Part shown: positions 1 through 8,026 of the stretch, piece after piece
Layout of the letters: each line of letters opens with the position of its first letter
How positions within the stretch are numbered: position 1 is the first letter of the stretch
Origin: PRO6 sp035565775
GTDB taxonomy: Bacteria > Pseudomonadota > Alphaproteobacteria > Rhizobiales > Xanthobacteraceae
Length of the DNA stretch: 64,000 bases
Reading direction: 5' to 3'
Assembly: GCA_035565775.1 (NCBI GenBank)
Contig: DATMRW010000014.1
Span: 77,490-141,489 of the forward strand
Made by a program: the position numbers and the translations under genes
Notes under the pieces: model-generated
Told to the model about the DNA's origin: nothing
What the model saw: the letters and a program-made list of their open reading frames with translations, nothing else
The model's database searches: none

Positions 1-72
1 TTGTGCGTAATAAAGATTGGCGACAACCGCCCCGCCCGCAAACGCGAGCAACATCGTCAGCCCCGGTCCCAA
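1..72 (-). CDS. MFS transporter, N-terminal fragment (cut by window edge)
   Basis: Reading the minus strand from a TTG at 72-70 gives about 24 residues that run off the left edge, ending in V-V-A-N-L-Y-Y-A-Q. The A-N-L-Y-Y-A-Q string is typical of the end of the first membrane helix in a group of 12-helix MFS exporters. A GGAGG lies 5 bases before the TTG. The preceding residues are small and hydrophobic, as expected of a first transmembrane segment. The identification rests on one short motif, so it is tentative; the rest of the gene lies outside the window. Confidence 0.45.
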   Translation of the reverse strand, partial: MGPGLTMLLAFAGGAVVANLYYAQ

Positions 73-115
73 GTCGCCTCCGCATTTCAATCGCGAACGT
101 CTAGCCGAAACGCGA

Positions 116-147
116 CAGGCGCCGCGGGGTGCTCCCGTCGGCGCCTG
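116..147. terminator. Hairpin in the intergenic space after the flavin oxidoreductase gene
   Basis: A 9-bp perfect stem (CAGGCGCCG / CGGCGCCTG) with a 14-base loop lies between the end of the flavin oxidoreductase gene and the MFS fragment. No good T-run follows on the minus strand, so a terminator role is only possible. Confidence 0.3.
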
Positions 148-220
148 TTTGGATAAGAACTTTGCTCAGCCGAAGCAATCTTGAAACATCGTCCGACGCC
201 TGCTTCGGCCAAGCTGCATT

Positions 221-1327
221 TTACTCGGCTGCATTTGCCGCCGGAATGGTGCGGCCCTCGAGCGACGGCGCGACCTTTTCGGCGAGCAGGATCATTGAGC
301 GGCGCGACAGCTCGACATCCGTCCAGTCCTTGCCGGCATAGAGCAGCGTGCCGAACGGGCCGGTGGTCTCCTGCAGCTTCAGAAGATCCTCGGCGACCTT
401 GTCCGGCGTACCCCAGATCACCAGTTCGTCGAGCACGCGCTCGATCGTCAGGTCATCGTCGGACATCGACTGATCGGCCTTGAAGAGATTGGCGCGGCCA
501 TTCTTCTTCATCTTGGTGAGGAGCTGGTTGTAGTAGAACCGATACGGGCTCTTGGGGTCATAGACGTAGTCGCGCGCCGTCTTGAGATCGTCGGCGACGA
601 ACACGCTCTTGGCCACACGCCAGTCATTCGGATCAGCGACACGGCCGACGCGCTCGCAGCCCTCGACGTACTTCGGCCAGTGGGTTGCAACCCACTTCGG
701 CATCAAGAAGTTCGCGGAGATCGGCAGCCAGCCGCGCGCGGCCGCCTCGACCACGCCCTTGGAATACGGCGCCACTACCGTGCAGACGATCGGCGGATAG
801 GGCTTCTGCAACGGCTTCGTCATGATGCCCTGGCCGATCGCCGGCATCTGCGTCCGCTCGGTCGAGATCTTCCAGTATTTGCCTTCGATGTTGTACGGCA
901 CCTCGCCGTCCCATATCGCGAGGATCTGGTTGATCGACTCGACAAACATTTCGTTGCGGTCGGCATCGAGATTGCCGAAGACTTCGGCGTCGGACAACAG
1001 GCCGCCGGGGCTGATGCCGAAATTGAAACGGCCATCGAGCATGTGGTCGAGCATCGCGATCTGGCCCGCGACATGCGCCGGATGGGTGTTCGGCAGATTG
1101 ACGGTGCCGGTGCCGAGACGAATGTTTTTCGTGTGCGACGCGATCCAGGCGACGAACATCGCGCTCGACGTGATGTTTTCTGCCTGATCGGTGACGTGCT
1201 CGCCGACATAGGCCTCGGTGAAACCGAGTTCATCGGCAAGCAGGAAGGCCTCGCGGTCTTCCTTCAGGGACTGCCGCCAATCCTTGTCCAGGGGGTGGAT
1301 CGGCATCGTGAAAAATCCGAGCTTCAT
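221..1327 (-). CDS. LLM-class flavin-dependent oxidoreductase (bacterial luciferase-like monooxygenase)
   Basis: A 368-residue TIM-barrel flavoenzyme of the luciferase-like monooxygenase superfamily. These enzymes use reduced FMN from a separate reductase to hydroxylate or cleave organic substrates. The N-terminus K-L-G-F-F-T-M-P, the central R-L-G-T-G-T-V-N-L-P segment and the R-F-N-F-G-I-S-P-G-G stretch are characteristic. Length and layout recall limonene-monooxygenase-type members, but the substrate cannot be read from sequence. GGGAG precedes the ATG by about 7 bases. It is the last gene of the minus-strand catabolic block; no flavin reductase gene is visible nearby. An inverted repeat about 80 bases upstream may be an operator. 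Confidence 0.85.
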   Translation of the reverse strand: MKLGFFTMPIHPLDKDWRQSLKEDREAFLLADELGFTEAYVGEHVTDQAENITSSAMFVAWIASHTKNIRLGTGTVNLPNTHPAHVAGQIAMLDHMLDGRFNFGISPGGLLSDAEVFGNLDADRNEMFVESINQILAIWDGEVPYNIEGKYWKISTERTQMPAIGQGIMTKPLQKPYPPIVCTVVAPYSKGVVEAAARGWLPISANFLMPKWVATHWPKYVEGCERVGRVADPNDWRVAKSVFVADDLKTARDYVYDPKSPYRFYYNQLLTKMKKNGRANLFKADQSMSDDDLTIERVLDELVIWGTPDKVAEDLLKLQETTGPFGTLLYAGKDWTDVELSRRSMILLAEKVAPSLEGRTIPAANAAE

Positions 1328-1404
1328 CGCTCAACTCCCGCAAAATCTTTAGAAAAGGGTAGCCAGTAACGCGGATCAGGAAAAATGATTGTTTCTGATG
1401 CAGC

Positions 1405-1423
1405 GGATTACTAGGCGTAATCC
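1405..1423. promoter_or_regulatory. Perfect inverted repeat GGATTAC-N5-GTAATCC, candidate operator
   Basis: A 7-bp perfect inverted repeat with a 5-base spacer lies between the cupin gene end and the start of the flavin oxidoreductase, 78 bases upstream of the latter. Size and symmetry fit a dimeric repressor site; the protein is unknown and no regulator gene lies beside it. Confidence 0.4.
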
Positions 1424-1451
1424 ATTGCCCACTATCCCCCCGCGAAAATCG

Positions 1452-1871
1452 TTACTTGACGAGATCGCCGCCCGACAGATGCTCGACGGTCTGGCCGGTC
1501 GCGGCAAAAGTCCGGGTCACCACCGGTGCGTCATAGATCCACATGATCACCAGCGGCGAGGTGCCGATATTGGTGAAGCGATGCGGCTTGCCGGCGGGAA
1601 TGAACGTGCTGTCATACACGCCAAGTGTCTCGATCCGGTCCTCCACCTGAAACTCGGCTTGCCCTTCCAGAATCGTCACCTGCTCGTCGCAGTTATGGTA
1701 GTGCAGCGGCGCGCCCATGCCCGGCGGAAAACGCGTCAGGCCGGACGTAAAGTTTGAGCCCGCGACCTGGTTGCCGATCAGCAGGGTCGTCTCAACGCCA
1801 TTGCCGCGCGAAAAAACGGTCGTGTCCGTCTTGCGGACGACAGTGGTGCGCGGCGCCTTGAGTTCAGTCAT
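1452..1871 (-). CDS. Small single-domain cupin protein
   Basis: A 139-residue protein with one beta-barrel cupin domain. Motif 1 is visible as G-A-P-L-H-Y-H-N-C-D-E-Q-V-T-I-L-E-G and motif 2 as F-I-P-A-G-K-P-H-R-F-T-N, giving the His/His/Glu/His set that normally holds a divalent metal. Such proteins may be dioxygenases, isomerases or sugar/aromatic-binding regulators; the activity is not evident. The frame stays open upstream, but AGGACGGAAG just before the ATG at 1871 supports this shorter start. It sits between the enol-lactonase-like hydrolase and the flavin oxidoreductase, all on the minus strand. Confidence 0.75.
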   Translation of the reverse strand: MTELKAPRTTVVRKTDTTVFSRGNGVETTLLIGNQVAGSNFTSGLTRFPPGMGAPLHYHNCDEQVTILEGQAEFQVEDRIETLGVYDSTFIPAGKPHRFTNIGTSPLVIMWIYDAPVVTRTFAATGQTVEHLSGGDLVK

Positions 1872-1927
1872 CGCTTCCGTCCTCATTGCGGCTGCGCTCC
1901 GCCGACGGGCGAAGGAACAGCCTCGGT

Positions 1928-1969
1928 ACGTTGCAAGAAATACGTTGAAAGAAATTCGTCGCAAAAAAC
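1928..1969. repeat. Three imperfect 14-bp tandem repeats upstream of the cupin gene
   Basis: Copies at 1928-1941 (ACGTTGCAAGAAAT), 1942-1955 (ACGTTGAAAGAAAT) and 1956-1969 (TCGTCGCAAAAAAC). The first two differ at one base, the third is degenerate. They lie 57-98 bases upstream of the cupin start and are A-rich on the plus strand in a GC-rich setting. Confidence 0.5.
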
Positions 1970-2016
1970 TCCGGAGCGCCGGCGAAAGGCGCGCTCCGGA
2001 GGATGTCGGCGAAAGA

Positions 2017-2829
2017 TCAGGCTGCGCTGGTCTTGCTCAGCCAGGCCGTGATCGCGGCGTTGAAGGCCGCCGGGTTTTCCATCGCGATGATGTGCGAGGC
2101 CGGGGCGATCTCGACGAATTCGGCGCCGGGGGTCAGCGAGGCCATGTCGCGCAACTCGGCCGGCGGCGCGCCGCCGTCATCGGCGCCGGCGACGAACAGC
2201 GCGGGTGCCTTGATGGTGCCGAGGCTGCGCTTGTAGTCGAGGCCCTTCAGGGCTTCGGCGCAGGCGATGTAGCCATCGGTGTTGGCGGCAAGAATCATGG
2301 CCTCGGCTTCGCGGACGATATCCGGATTGGCGGCCCGGAAGCCCGGGGTGAACCAGCGCTCGACGGTGAAATCGACGACACCCTTCATGCCGCCGGCGTC
2401 CCGGATCATGGCGATCCGCGTATTCCAGCTGTCGACGAACGGCGGGATCGAGTTCGAGCGGCCGGCGCAGCAGGCAATGCGGTTGACGCGGGTCGGATGG
2501 TTGATCGCGACGCCGAGCGCGGTCATGCCGCCCATCGAGAGGCCGATGATGTCCGCGCGCTCAATGCCGAGGTGATCCATCACGCCGACGAGATCCGACG
2601 CGAACAGGTCCATGCTGTACGGCGCGGCCGGAGCCGAGCTCTGGCCATGGCCGCGGGTGTCGTAGCGAACGACGCGGTGGGTCTTGGTGAATTCGGGAAT
2701 CTGGAAGCGCCAGGAATCCATGGTGCAGGCGAGCGAGTTGGACAGAACCATCCACGGCTTGCCGGCGTCGCCATCGACGCGCACCGCAAGCTCGGCACCA
2801 TTGACGAGGATTTTTTCCACTGCAGACAT
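2017..2829 (-). CDS. Alpha/beta hydrolase, 3-oxoadipate enol-lactonase-like
   Basis: A 270-residue alpha/beta hydrolase. The oxyanion/substrate region reads V-L-S-N-S-L-A, followed by R-Y-D-T-R-G-H-G-Q-S-S, the nucleophile elbow G-L-S-M-G-G, a late acid around G-A-D-D-G and a C-terminal histidine in A-S-H-I-I. This pattern is typical of PcaD, which opens 3-oxoadipate enol-lactone in the beta-ketoadipate pathway. No other pca genes are nearby, so a related ring-opening or amide/ester hydrolysis step is equally possible. The start at 2829 is chosen because AAGGGAGAA precedes it; an in-frame ATG 21 bases upstream overlaps that ribosome site. Confidence 0.75.
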   Translation of the reverse strand: MSAVEKILVNGAELAVRVDGDAGKPWMVLSNSLACTMDSWRFQIPEFTKTHRVVRYDTRGHGQSSAPAAPYSMDLFASDLVGVMDHLGIERADIIGLSMGGMTALGVAINHPTRVNRIACCAGRSNSIPPFVDSWNTRIAMIRDAGGMKGVVDFTVERWFTPGFRAANPDIVREAEAMILAANTDGYIACAEALKGLDYKRSLGTIKAPALFVAGADDGGAPPAELRDMASLTPGAEFVEIAPASHIIAMENPAAFNAAITAWLSKTSAA

Positions 2830-2926
2830 GCTGTTCTCCCTTTCTATCATTTTGCGGTTGTTTGTGCGTCACGCAGCTGGATCGATCGCCGCATGACGCA
2901 CAATGTTGGGTGTCGGTGCGGTGTCG

Positions 2927-4327
2927 TCAGACGCCGACCTTGCCGAGATTGGGCAGCCAAGTGGCAATCTGCGGGAAGGCGATGATCAGACCGATCACGG
3001 CCAAAAGGCAGATCCAGAACGGGATCGAGCCGCGGAAGATTTCGCCGACCGAGACATTTTCCTCGGGTAGCGCCGCCTTTACCGTAAACACCAGGATGCC
3101 GAAGGGAGGCGTCAGGAGACCGGTCTCGATGGCGATGATGCCGATCATGGCGAAGGCCAGCGGATCGTAGCCGAGCGCCATGGCGATCGGCGCGAACACC
3201 GGGACCGTCAGCAGGATGATCGAGATCGAGTCGATGATGGTTCCGAGAACGAACCAGACCAGGATCATGATGCCGAGGATGGCCAGCGGCGGCAGGCCGG
3301 TATCGAGGAAGAACGTCTGCACCGCCCCGGTGATGCCGGTCATCGACAGCACGCGGGAGTAAAGCTGCGCCATCACCAGCAACAGCAGCAGCGGCGCCGA
3401 GGTGCGGCCGACCGAGAGCACGACGTCGAACACTTCGTTGAGGCGCATGCCGCGGCTCATGGCGAGCAACAGCGAGAGCGCAGCGCCAACGCCGGCGCCT
3501 TCAGTCGGGGTGAAGACACCCATCCAGATGCTTCCGAGCACGGTGAAGATCAGCGCCAGCACGAGGGTGGTGTTGATCAGGATGCGGCGGAAGTCTTCAT
3601 CGTCCGGCTCGGCGGAGGACACGGCACTGCCGCCCGCTCCACCCAGCACCGCCGCGCCCGAGGAAGTCACGCCGACCATTGACGACACCGCGGCGACTTC
3701 GCCGACGCGCTCGGGGTAACGCTTCGCGAAGTAGATGATGTAGCCGCAGTAGACGACCACGACGCCGATGCCGGGCAGAATGCCGGCAAGGAAAAGGCTG
3801 CCGATCGATTGTTCGGTGATCACACCCCAGACGATCATGAGGACCGACGGCGGAATGAGCATGCCGAGACACGCGCTGCCGGCGATGCAGGACAACGAGA
3901 ACTGGCGATCATAGCCGTAGCGCTTCATCTCAGGATAGGCGATGCGCGAGAACGCGGCCGCGGCCGCGATGCTGACGCCGGTGACGAAGGCGAAGATCGC
4001 GTTCGCAAACACCGTGGCGACGCCGAGGCGGCCCGGCATCCAGCGCGTCAGGCGATTGACGAGCGCGAACAGGTCACGCGCCGCGCCGCATTTCGCCAAA
4101 AACTCGCCCATCAGAATAAACAGCGGGATCACTGCGAAGACGTAATCGCGGATCGCTTCATAGGCGGTGTTGGAGATGAAGGTCTTCACCACCTCCAGGT
4201 CGCCATTCATCATCATGTAGACGCCGAGAGCCGAGGTGATACCGAGGGCTACGGCGATGTGAGTACCGAGGCATACTAGGACGAGCATGACCCCGACCAC
4301 GATTGCCATCTGTGTTCCATCGAACAT
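2927..4327 (-). CDS. TRAP transporter large permease (DctM family)
   Basis: A 466-residue inner-membrane protein with about 12 hydrophobic segments, the large 4TMS-repeat subunit of a TRAP transporter, which takes up organic acids by Na+ (or H+) symport with a periplasmic binding protein. Recognisable pieces are F-V-T-G-V-S-I-A-A-A-A-A-F-S and G-M-L-I-P-P-S-V-L-M-I-V-W-G. It is slightly longer than many DctM proteins because of a Ser/Gly/Ala-rich, acidic insert near residues 215-245, probably a loop. The gene begins 12 bases after the small permease stop, so the two are co-translated. Confidence 0.92.
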   Translation of the reverse strand: MFDGTQMAIVVGVMLVLVCLGTHIAVALGITSALGVYMMMNGDLEVVKTFISNTAYEAIRDYVFAVIPLFILMGEFLAKCGAARDLFALVNRLTRWMPGRLGVATVFANAIFAFVTGVSIAAAAAFSRIAYPEMKRYGYDRQFSLSCIAGSACLGMLIPPSVLMIVWGVITEQSIGSLFLAGILPGIGVVVVYCGYIIYFAKRYPERVGEVAAVSSMVGVTSSGAAVLGGAGGSAVSSAEPDDEDFRRILINTTLVLALIFTVLGSIWMGVFTPTEGAGVGAALSLLLAMSRGMRLNEVFDVVLSVGRTSAPLLLLLVMAQLYSRVLSMTGITGAVQTFFLDTGLPPLAILGIMILVWFVLGTIIDSISIILLTVPVFAPIAMALGYDPLAFAMIGIIAIETGLLTPPFGILVFTVKAALPEENVSVGEIFRGSIPFWICLLAVIGLIIAFPQIATWLPNLGKVGV

Positions 4328-4339
4328 GGCGATTGTCCG

Positions 4340-4855
4340 TTAGTGAGAGGAGCCAGCCGGGAGCGCCTGCGAGGGCGTCGTCCCAGTCAGATAGCGGTAG
4401 GCAATGAGAAGGTAGGCGCACAGCGCCAGCGCGGTCCCCGCGACCACCGACAGACGTACCGGCCACATCGGGACGTGCAGCGCGCCTTCGCCTTCAAATT
4501 CGTTCGACAGCCACGAATTGATGAAGCCGTCATAGCTGCCCCAGAGGATCAGGCCGAACAGCGCGGCGCCGAGCAGCGCGGTAACGCCGTTGAGGCGGAT
4601 TCTGATCGACTCCGGCAGCTTGGCGGTGAATGCGTCGACGTGCATCATGCCGCCCGAGAGGATCGCATAGCTTGCCTGCAGGTAGCAGATCACGACGATC
4701 GAGCTGGATACCAGCTCAGGCGTTCCCTTCAGCGGCGAATTGAATGCGACGCGGCCGAGCACGTCTGCGCAGACGACGAAGCAAAGAAGGAAGGCGAGGA
4801 TCGAAGCCAGCACAAGCAAGGCTTTGGATATCCCAAAGAGGATTTTTTCGATCAT
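4340..4855 (-). CDS. TRAP transporter small permease (DctQ family)
   Basis: A 171-residue membrane protein with four predicted helices (about residues 8-30, 47-68, 88-106 and 132-154), the usual size and topology of DctQ subunits. The conserved N-terminal R-V-A-F-N-S-P-L-K-G-T-P-E-L segment after helix 1 is seen. It helps dock the binding protein onto the large permease. It lies between the binding-protein gene (91-base gap) and the large permease gene (12-base gap), the P-Q-M order common in TRAP operons. Confidence 0.9.
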   Translation of the reverse strand: MIEKILFGISKALLVLASILAFLLCFVVCADVLGRVAFNSPLKGTPELVSSSIVVICYLQASYAILSGGMMHVDAFTAKLPESIRIRLNGVTALLGAALFGLILWGSYDGFINSWLSNEFEGEGALHVPMWPVRLSVVAGTALALCAYLLIAYRYLTGTTPSQALPAGSSH

Positions 4856-4946
4856 GGGTGATGTCCCGGCCGAACGAGGGAGACGAAGAAAATACGCCCA
4901 GATTCATCCTTGCGGCTGAACCTGGGCGCTGGATCATGAGCAGTCG

Positions 4947-6023
4947 TTACTTGACTTCGTAACGGACCGGCCACTTGTGGCCGTGCTTCTCGTAGAGCTC
5001 GATGGCGAGCGACAGAATTTCGGTCGCCGGCATGCCGGCCTTGTCGAGTTCCGCGGCCTTCTGCTTCGGCCAATCCTTCAGCGAAGTCGCCCAGTCGAGA
5101 CGAGTCTGCTCCGGCACAGCGGTCTTCACCTTGGCGCCGAGCGTGCGCAGGCTTTCGATCTGCTTGGGATAGTTTTCGTCGTTGACGGTGCCGGTCTTGC
5201 CTTCGAACTCACGCGCCACTTCGAGGATGATGTCCTGAACTTCCTTCGGCATCTTGTCGAAGCGGGCCTTGTTGATGGTCATGCCGTGCCAGGTGATCGC
5301 ACCGAAGTGGGTCTCGGTGTAGTACGGCGCAACTTCGAACAGCTTGAAGTTGACGACGCCCGACGGGAACATGATCCAGCCGTTGTAAACGCCGGTCTGC
5401 ATCGCGGTGTAGGCTTCCGGCAGAGCGGACTGCACCGGGATCGCGCCCGCATATTCCAGCCACTTCAGATTGAGGCCGGCACCGGCGAGCTTGCGGCCCT
5501 TGATGTCCTCGAGCGTGTTCCAGTCGAAGGTGGTGACGAGATTGTAGCCATTGTCCGAAATCAGAGCGATGAGCTTCTGGTTGAACTTCTTCTCGAACAC
5601 TTCGGTCATGTAGGGCACGCGATTGTAGATTTCGCGCGCGACCTTGACGCTGACGACGGAGCTCGGCGAGCTGAACGGCAGCATTACCTGGAAGGCATGC
5701 ATCGGCAAGTTCGACGGTTCGAAGCAGAAGCAGTAGCCGCCGATGTCGATGATGCCGGACTGGACCGCCTCAAGCGTGTCGGCGACCTTCACCATCGAGC
5801 CGCCGTAGCCCTCGATGAATTCGATCTTGTGGCTGGTGCGTTCGGCAACCCGCTTCTTTACTTCGGGAACGAAGAAATTCTGCATCAGGTTGACGTAGGT
5901 GTTGACGTTCGGGTGACCCGACGCGATGCGCAAGCGGAACGTTTCGGCCTGGGCGGAGGTTGCGAATCCAGCCGCGAGGATGGCCGCTGCTGCCAAGGCT
6001 GTGTTTCTTATCTTGCTAATCAT
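4947..6023 (-). CDS. TRAP transporter substrate-binding protein (DctP family)
   Basis: A 358-residue periplasmic solute receptor. Residues 1-26 form a Sec signal peptide ending A-Q-A. The body has the TRAP receptor layout, including W-N-T-L-E-D-I-K-G at 168-176 and E-A-Y-T-A-M-Q-T-G-V-Y-N-G at 203-215. In characterised receptors such as SiaP, the segment after D-L-K-G carries an arginine (K-L-R) that salt-bridges the ligand carboxylate. Here the same place reads K-L-A with Ala180, so binding of a simple carboxylate is doubtful. Two Cys in G-Y-C-F-C-F (residues 96-101) are also unusual. It is the first gene of the transporter unit, behind palindromic sites. Confidence 0.9.
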   Translation of the reverse strand: MISKIRNTALAAAAILAAGFATSAQAETFRLRIASGHPNVNTYVNLMQNFFVPEVKKRVAERTSHKIEFIEGYGGSMVKVADTLEAVQSGIIDIGGYCFCFEPSNLPMHAFQVMLPFSSPSSVVSVKVAREIYNRVPYMTEVFEKKFNQKLIALISDNGYNLVTTFDWNTLEDIKGRKLAGAGLNLKWLEYAGAIPVQSALPEAYTAMQTGVYNGWIMFPSGVVNFKLFEVAPYYTETHFGAITWHGMTINKARFDKMPKEVQDIILEVAREFEGKTGTVNDENYPKQIESLRTLGAKVKTAVPEQTRLDWATSLKDWPKQKAAELDKAGMPATEILSLAIELYEKHGHKWPVRYEVK

Positions 6024-6192
6024 CTAACGGTTTCCTCTCGGAGGCTTATTGATCGTTTGCAACAAGCAACAGCGACGACGCCGCTGCGGGATTCTTCCCT
6101 CGCCCGTTACCATCCGCGTATCCACTTGCGCGGACTGTCAGGCAATCGGGATTAGGGCTTCTGCGTTATTAGGTGGGCGTTTTCACATCACC

Positions 6193-6234
6193 AAATGATC
6201 ATTTTTGATTGTCCCCATCATCATTTCTAATGAT
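6193..6234. promoter_or_regulatory. Paired palindromes upstream of the TRAP transporter genes, candidate operators
   Basis: AAATGATCATTT at 6193-6204 is a perfect 12-bp palindrome, and ATCATT-TCT-AATGAT at 6220-6234 is a perfect 6-bp inverted repeat. Both share ATGAT/ATCAT half-sites; their centres are about 28 bases apart. They lie 170-210 bases upstream of the binding-protein start in an AT-rich patch, consistent with a tandem regulator site. No regulator gene is adjacent. Confidence 0.45.
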
Positions 6235-6317
6235 TGCCCCCCAATAGAAAGGCGCGCGCCCTCGCCTCTTGCATCGCAGCAAAAGGCGAGAAAAGTCCTG
6301 TCAAATCAGGAAGATTT

Positions 6318-7562
6318 TCAATCTGGCACGAAGGTCGCGACAGCGGTTTCCGCCATCACAGCGTCCGGCTTGCGGTGGCGCTCGGCATACATCCGGTCTT
6401 CTTCCGTCAGCAATTGCGACTGCATGTAAGAACCAAGCTGGCGGGCGCGCCGTACCACGGCCTCGCCAAAGGCCTGGCGCTGGGTAGCGAAGTCGTTGAG
6501 GGCCGCCGTGATATCGTCCGGGCGCTGCGTGAGCGCATCGACGAGGGCAGCGGCATCGGCGGCAGCTTTGGTCACGCCCATGCCGACATGGGGCCGCGCG
6601 ACGAACGCCGCATCGCCGATGATCACCGTTCGCGGCGCCATGATCATTTTTGGCGATGCAAGATCCTGAATGACCTGAATGAAGGGCTGCGGAGTCGTGG
6701 CCACGATTTGCGCGAACTGCGGCGCAAGGGTTTGCGTAGCGGTTTCCCGCAAAGCAGCAATGAGCTCGGGACGGATCTTGTTTGGCGGCACAGAGAGCGC
6801 GTGCTGAACGCCGTCGCGATCGGTCAGAAGGTCGCGCAAGGCCCCGTCCGCGGGCGCCGGCCGGTACCAGACGAAATTGTAGCGCCGCTTGCCGCGCTCC
6901 ATCGCTTCGTTCTCGCCGGCGACGGGATAGCCCAGCATCTGCTCGCCCGCGGGCAGCGAGAAAGCGAAATAGTCGCAGACCTCGTCGCGGATCTCCTGCG
7001 GCAGATCGCGCTCGGCAACCAGCCCCCGCCACGCGACATAGCCGACATAGGAGGGCATGACTTCGGGCGCGAAGATCGAACGGACCGTCGAAAAGATCCC
7101 GTCGGCGCCGATCAGAAGATCGCCCTCGGCGCTGCTGCCATCCTCAAAATGAGCGACGACGCGATCGCCATGATCGTCGACGCGCTTGAGATTGCGTTCG
7201 CAATGATAGTGCTCGACCGGAAACACCGAGCGCAGCAGATGATGTAGATGCCCCCAGGAAGTCACGACCTGCGGCAGCGGCAATTCCGCGCTGAGCCGGC
7301 CGTCCTGCTCGAACACACGCCGCCCGGCGACGAATACACCGACCTGCGCCGCCTTGGTATCGACGCCGCAGCGGCCCAGGATTTCGAACAGCTCGTCATG
7401 GGTGACGATGCCCGCGCCGCGTCCCGAGATCTCCGCGCCGCTGCGCTCAAAGATCTGGACGTCCCAGCCCGCCCGCCGCAACAGCAAACCGGCAAACAGG
7501 CCCGCCATCGAGCCTCCGATGATCAGCGCGCGACCCAGTGTGGCATTCGATCGTTGCGGCAT
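6318..7562 (-). CDS. FAD-dependent monooxygenase (aromatic/heterocycle hydroxylase type)
   Basis: A 414-residue class A flavoprotein hydroxylase. The N-terminal FAD fold reads I-I-G-G-S-M-A-G-L-F-A-G, the FAD/NADPH fingerprint is G-A-D-G-I-F-S-T-V-R, and the ribityl-binding motif is G-D-A-A-F-V-A-R-P-H-V-G-M-G. This set adds one oxygen atom to an activated ring using NAD(P)H. The P-H-V-G-M-G-V-T-K-A variant and overall similarity recall 2,6-dihydroxypyridine or hydroxynicotinate hydroxylases, but the substrate is not proven. The start at 7562 follows GGGAGAAC; the open frame extends 126 bases further without support. It is the upstream gene of the minus-strand catabolic block. Confidence 0.85.
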   Translation of the reverse strand: MPQRSNATLGRALIIGGSMAGLFAGLLLRRAGWDVQIFERSGAEISGRGAGIVTHDELFEILGRCGVDTKAAQVGVFVAGRRVFEQDGRLSAELPLPQVVTSWGHLHHLLRSVFPVEHYHCERNLKRVDDHGDRVVAHFEDGSSAEGDLLIGADGIFSTVRSIFAPEVMPSYVGYVAWRGLVAERDLPQEIRDEVCDYFAFSLPAGEQMLGYPVAGENEAMERGKRRYNFVWYRPAPADGALRDLLTDRDGVQHALSVPPNKIRPELIAALRETATQTLAPQFAQIVATTPQPFIQVIQDLASPKMIMAPRTVIIGDAAFVARPHVGMGVTKAAADAAALVDALTQRPDDITAALNDFATQRQAFGEAVVRRARQLGSYMQSQLLTEEDRMYAERHRKPDAVMAETAVATFVPD

Positions 7563-7951
7563 GAATGTTCTCCCGGCCGGCGAACGAAGGCGGCCTGTAC
7601 TCGACGACTTCGCGGCAGCCGGCTCGGCCACCGCCGTATTGATCACCTGATAATTATGTGTTCGGAACCCCGCAATCGTCAAGTGCAATCTATCGAGTGA
7701 TCAATAGCGCGATGGGGATTACATCCGTTTGCCGTCACGAGGATTGTAAAGAGTTGCCGATGGAAATGAACCGGAGACAGGCAGACTGAAAAAGCATTGC
7801 TTATCCAGCCTGATATGGCGAACTCACCGCAAAAAGAAGTCGCTCGCGTCAGCGCGCGCGACAAATGCCCGCACATATCGCCTGCGACAAAACATCGCCA
7901 AGCGAGCTCGGCGCGACCACTCTCAATTGATGTCTGGAATTGACTGGCAAA
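7563..7951. other. Intergenic region upstream of the FAD monooxygenase
   Basis: 389 bases between the FAD monooxygenase start and tRNA-Gly. It should carry the promoter of the monooxygenase on the minus strand; the stretch near 7640-7700 is AT-richer than its surroundings. I see no convincing gene, RNA or repeat in it. Confidence 0.5.
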
Positions 7952-8026
7952 TGGAGCGGGCGATGGGATTCGAACCCACGACCCCAACCTTGGCAAGGTT
8001 GTGCTCTACCCCTGAGCTACACCCGC
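7952..8026 (-). tRNA. tRNA-Gly (anticodon GCC)
   Basis: The minus strand folds as a complete cloverleaf: acceptor GCGGGTG/CGCCCGC with one G-U pair, D-arm GCTC/GAGC, anticodon stem CAACC/GGTTG with loop TTGCCAA, T-arm with TTCGAAT, discriminator T and an encoded CCA at 7954-7952. Anticodon GCC reads GGC/GGU glycine codons. A weak promoter (TTGCAA, 17 bases, CATAGG on the minus strand) lies at 8091-8063. Confidence 0.97.

Noticed and set aside
2927..6023. Naming the TRAP system a C4-dicarboxylate transporter
   Set aside because: The receptor lacks the expected carboxylate-binding Arg and its neighbours are aromatic-type enzymes, so no substrate is assigned.
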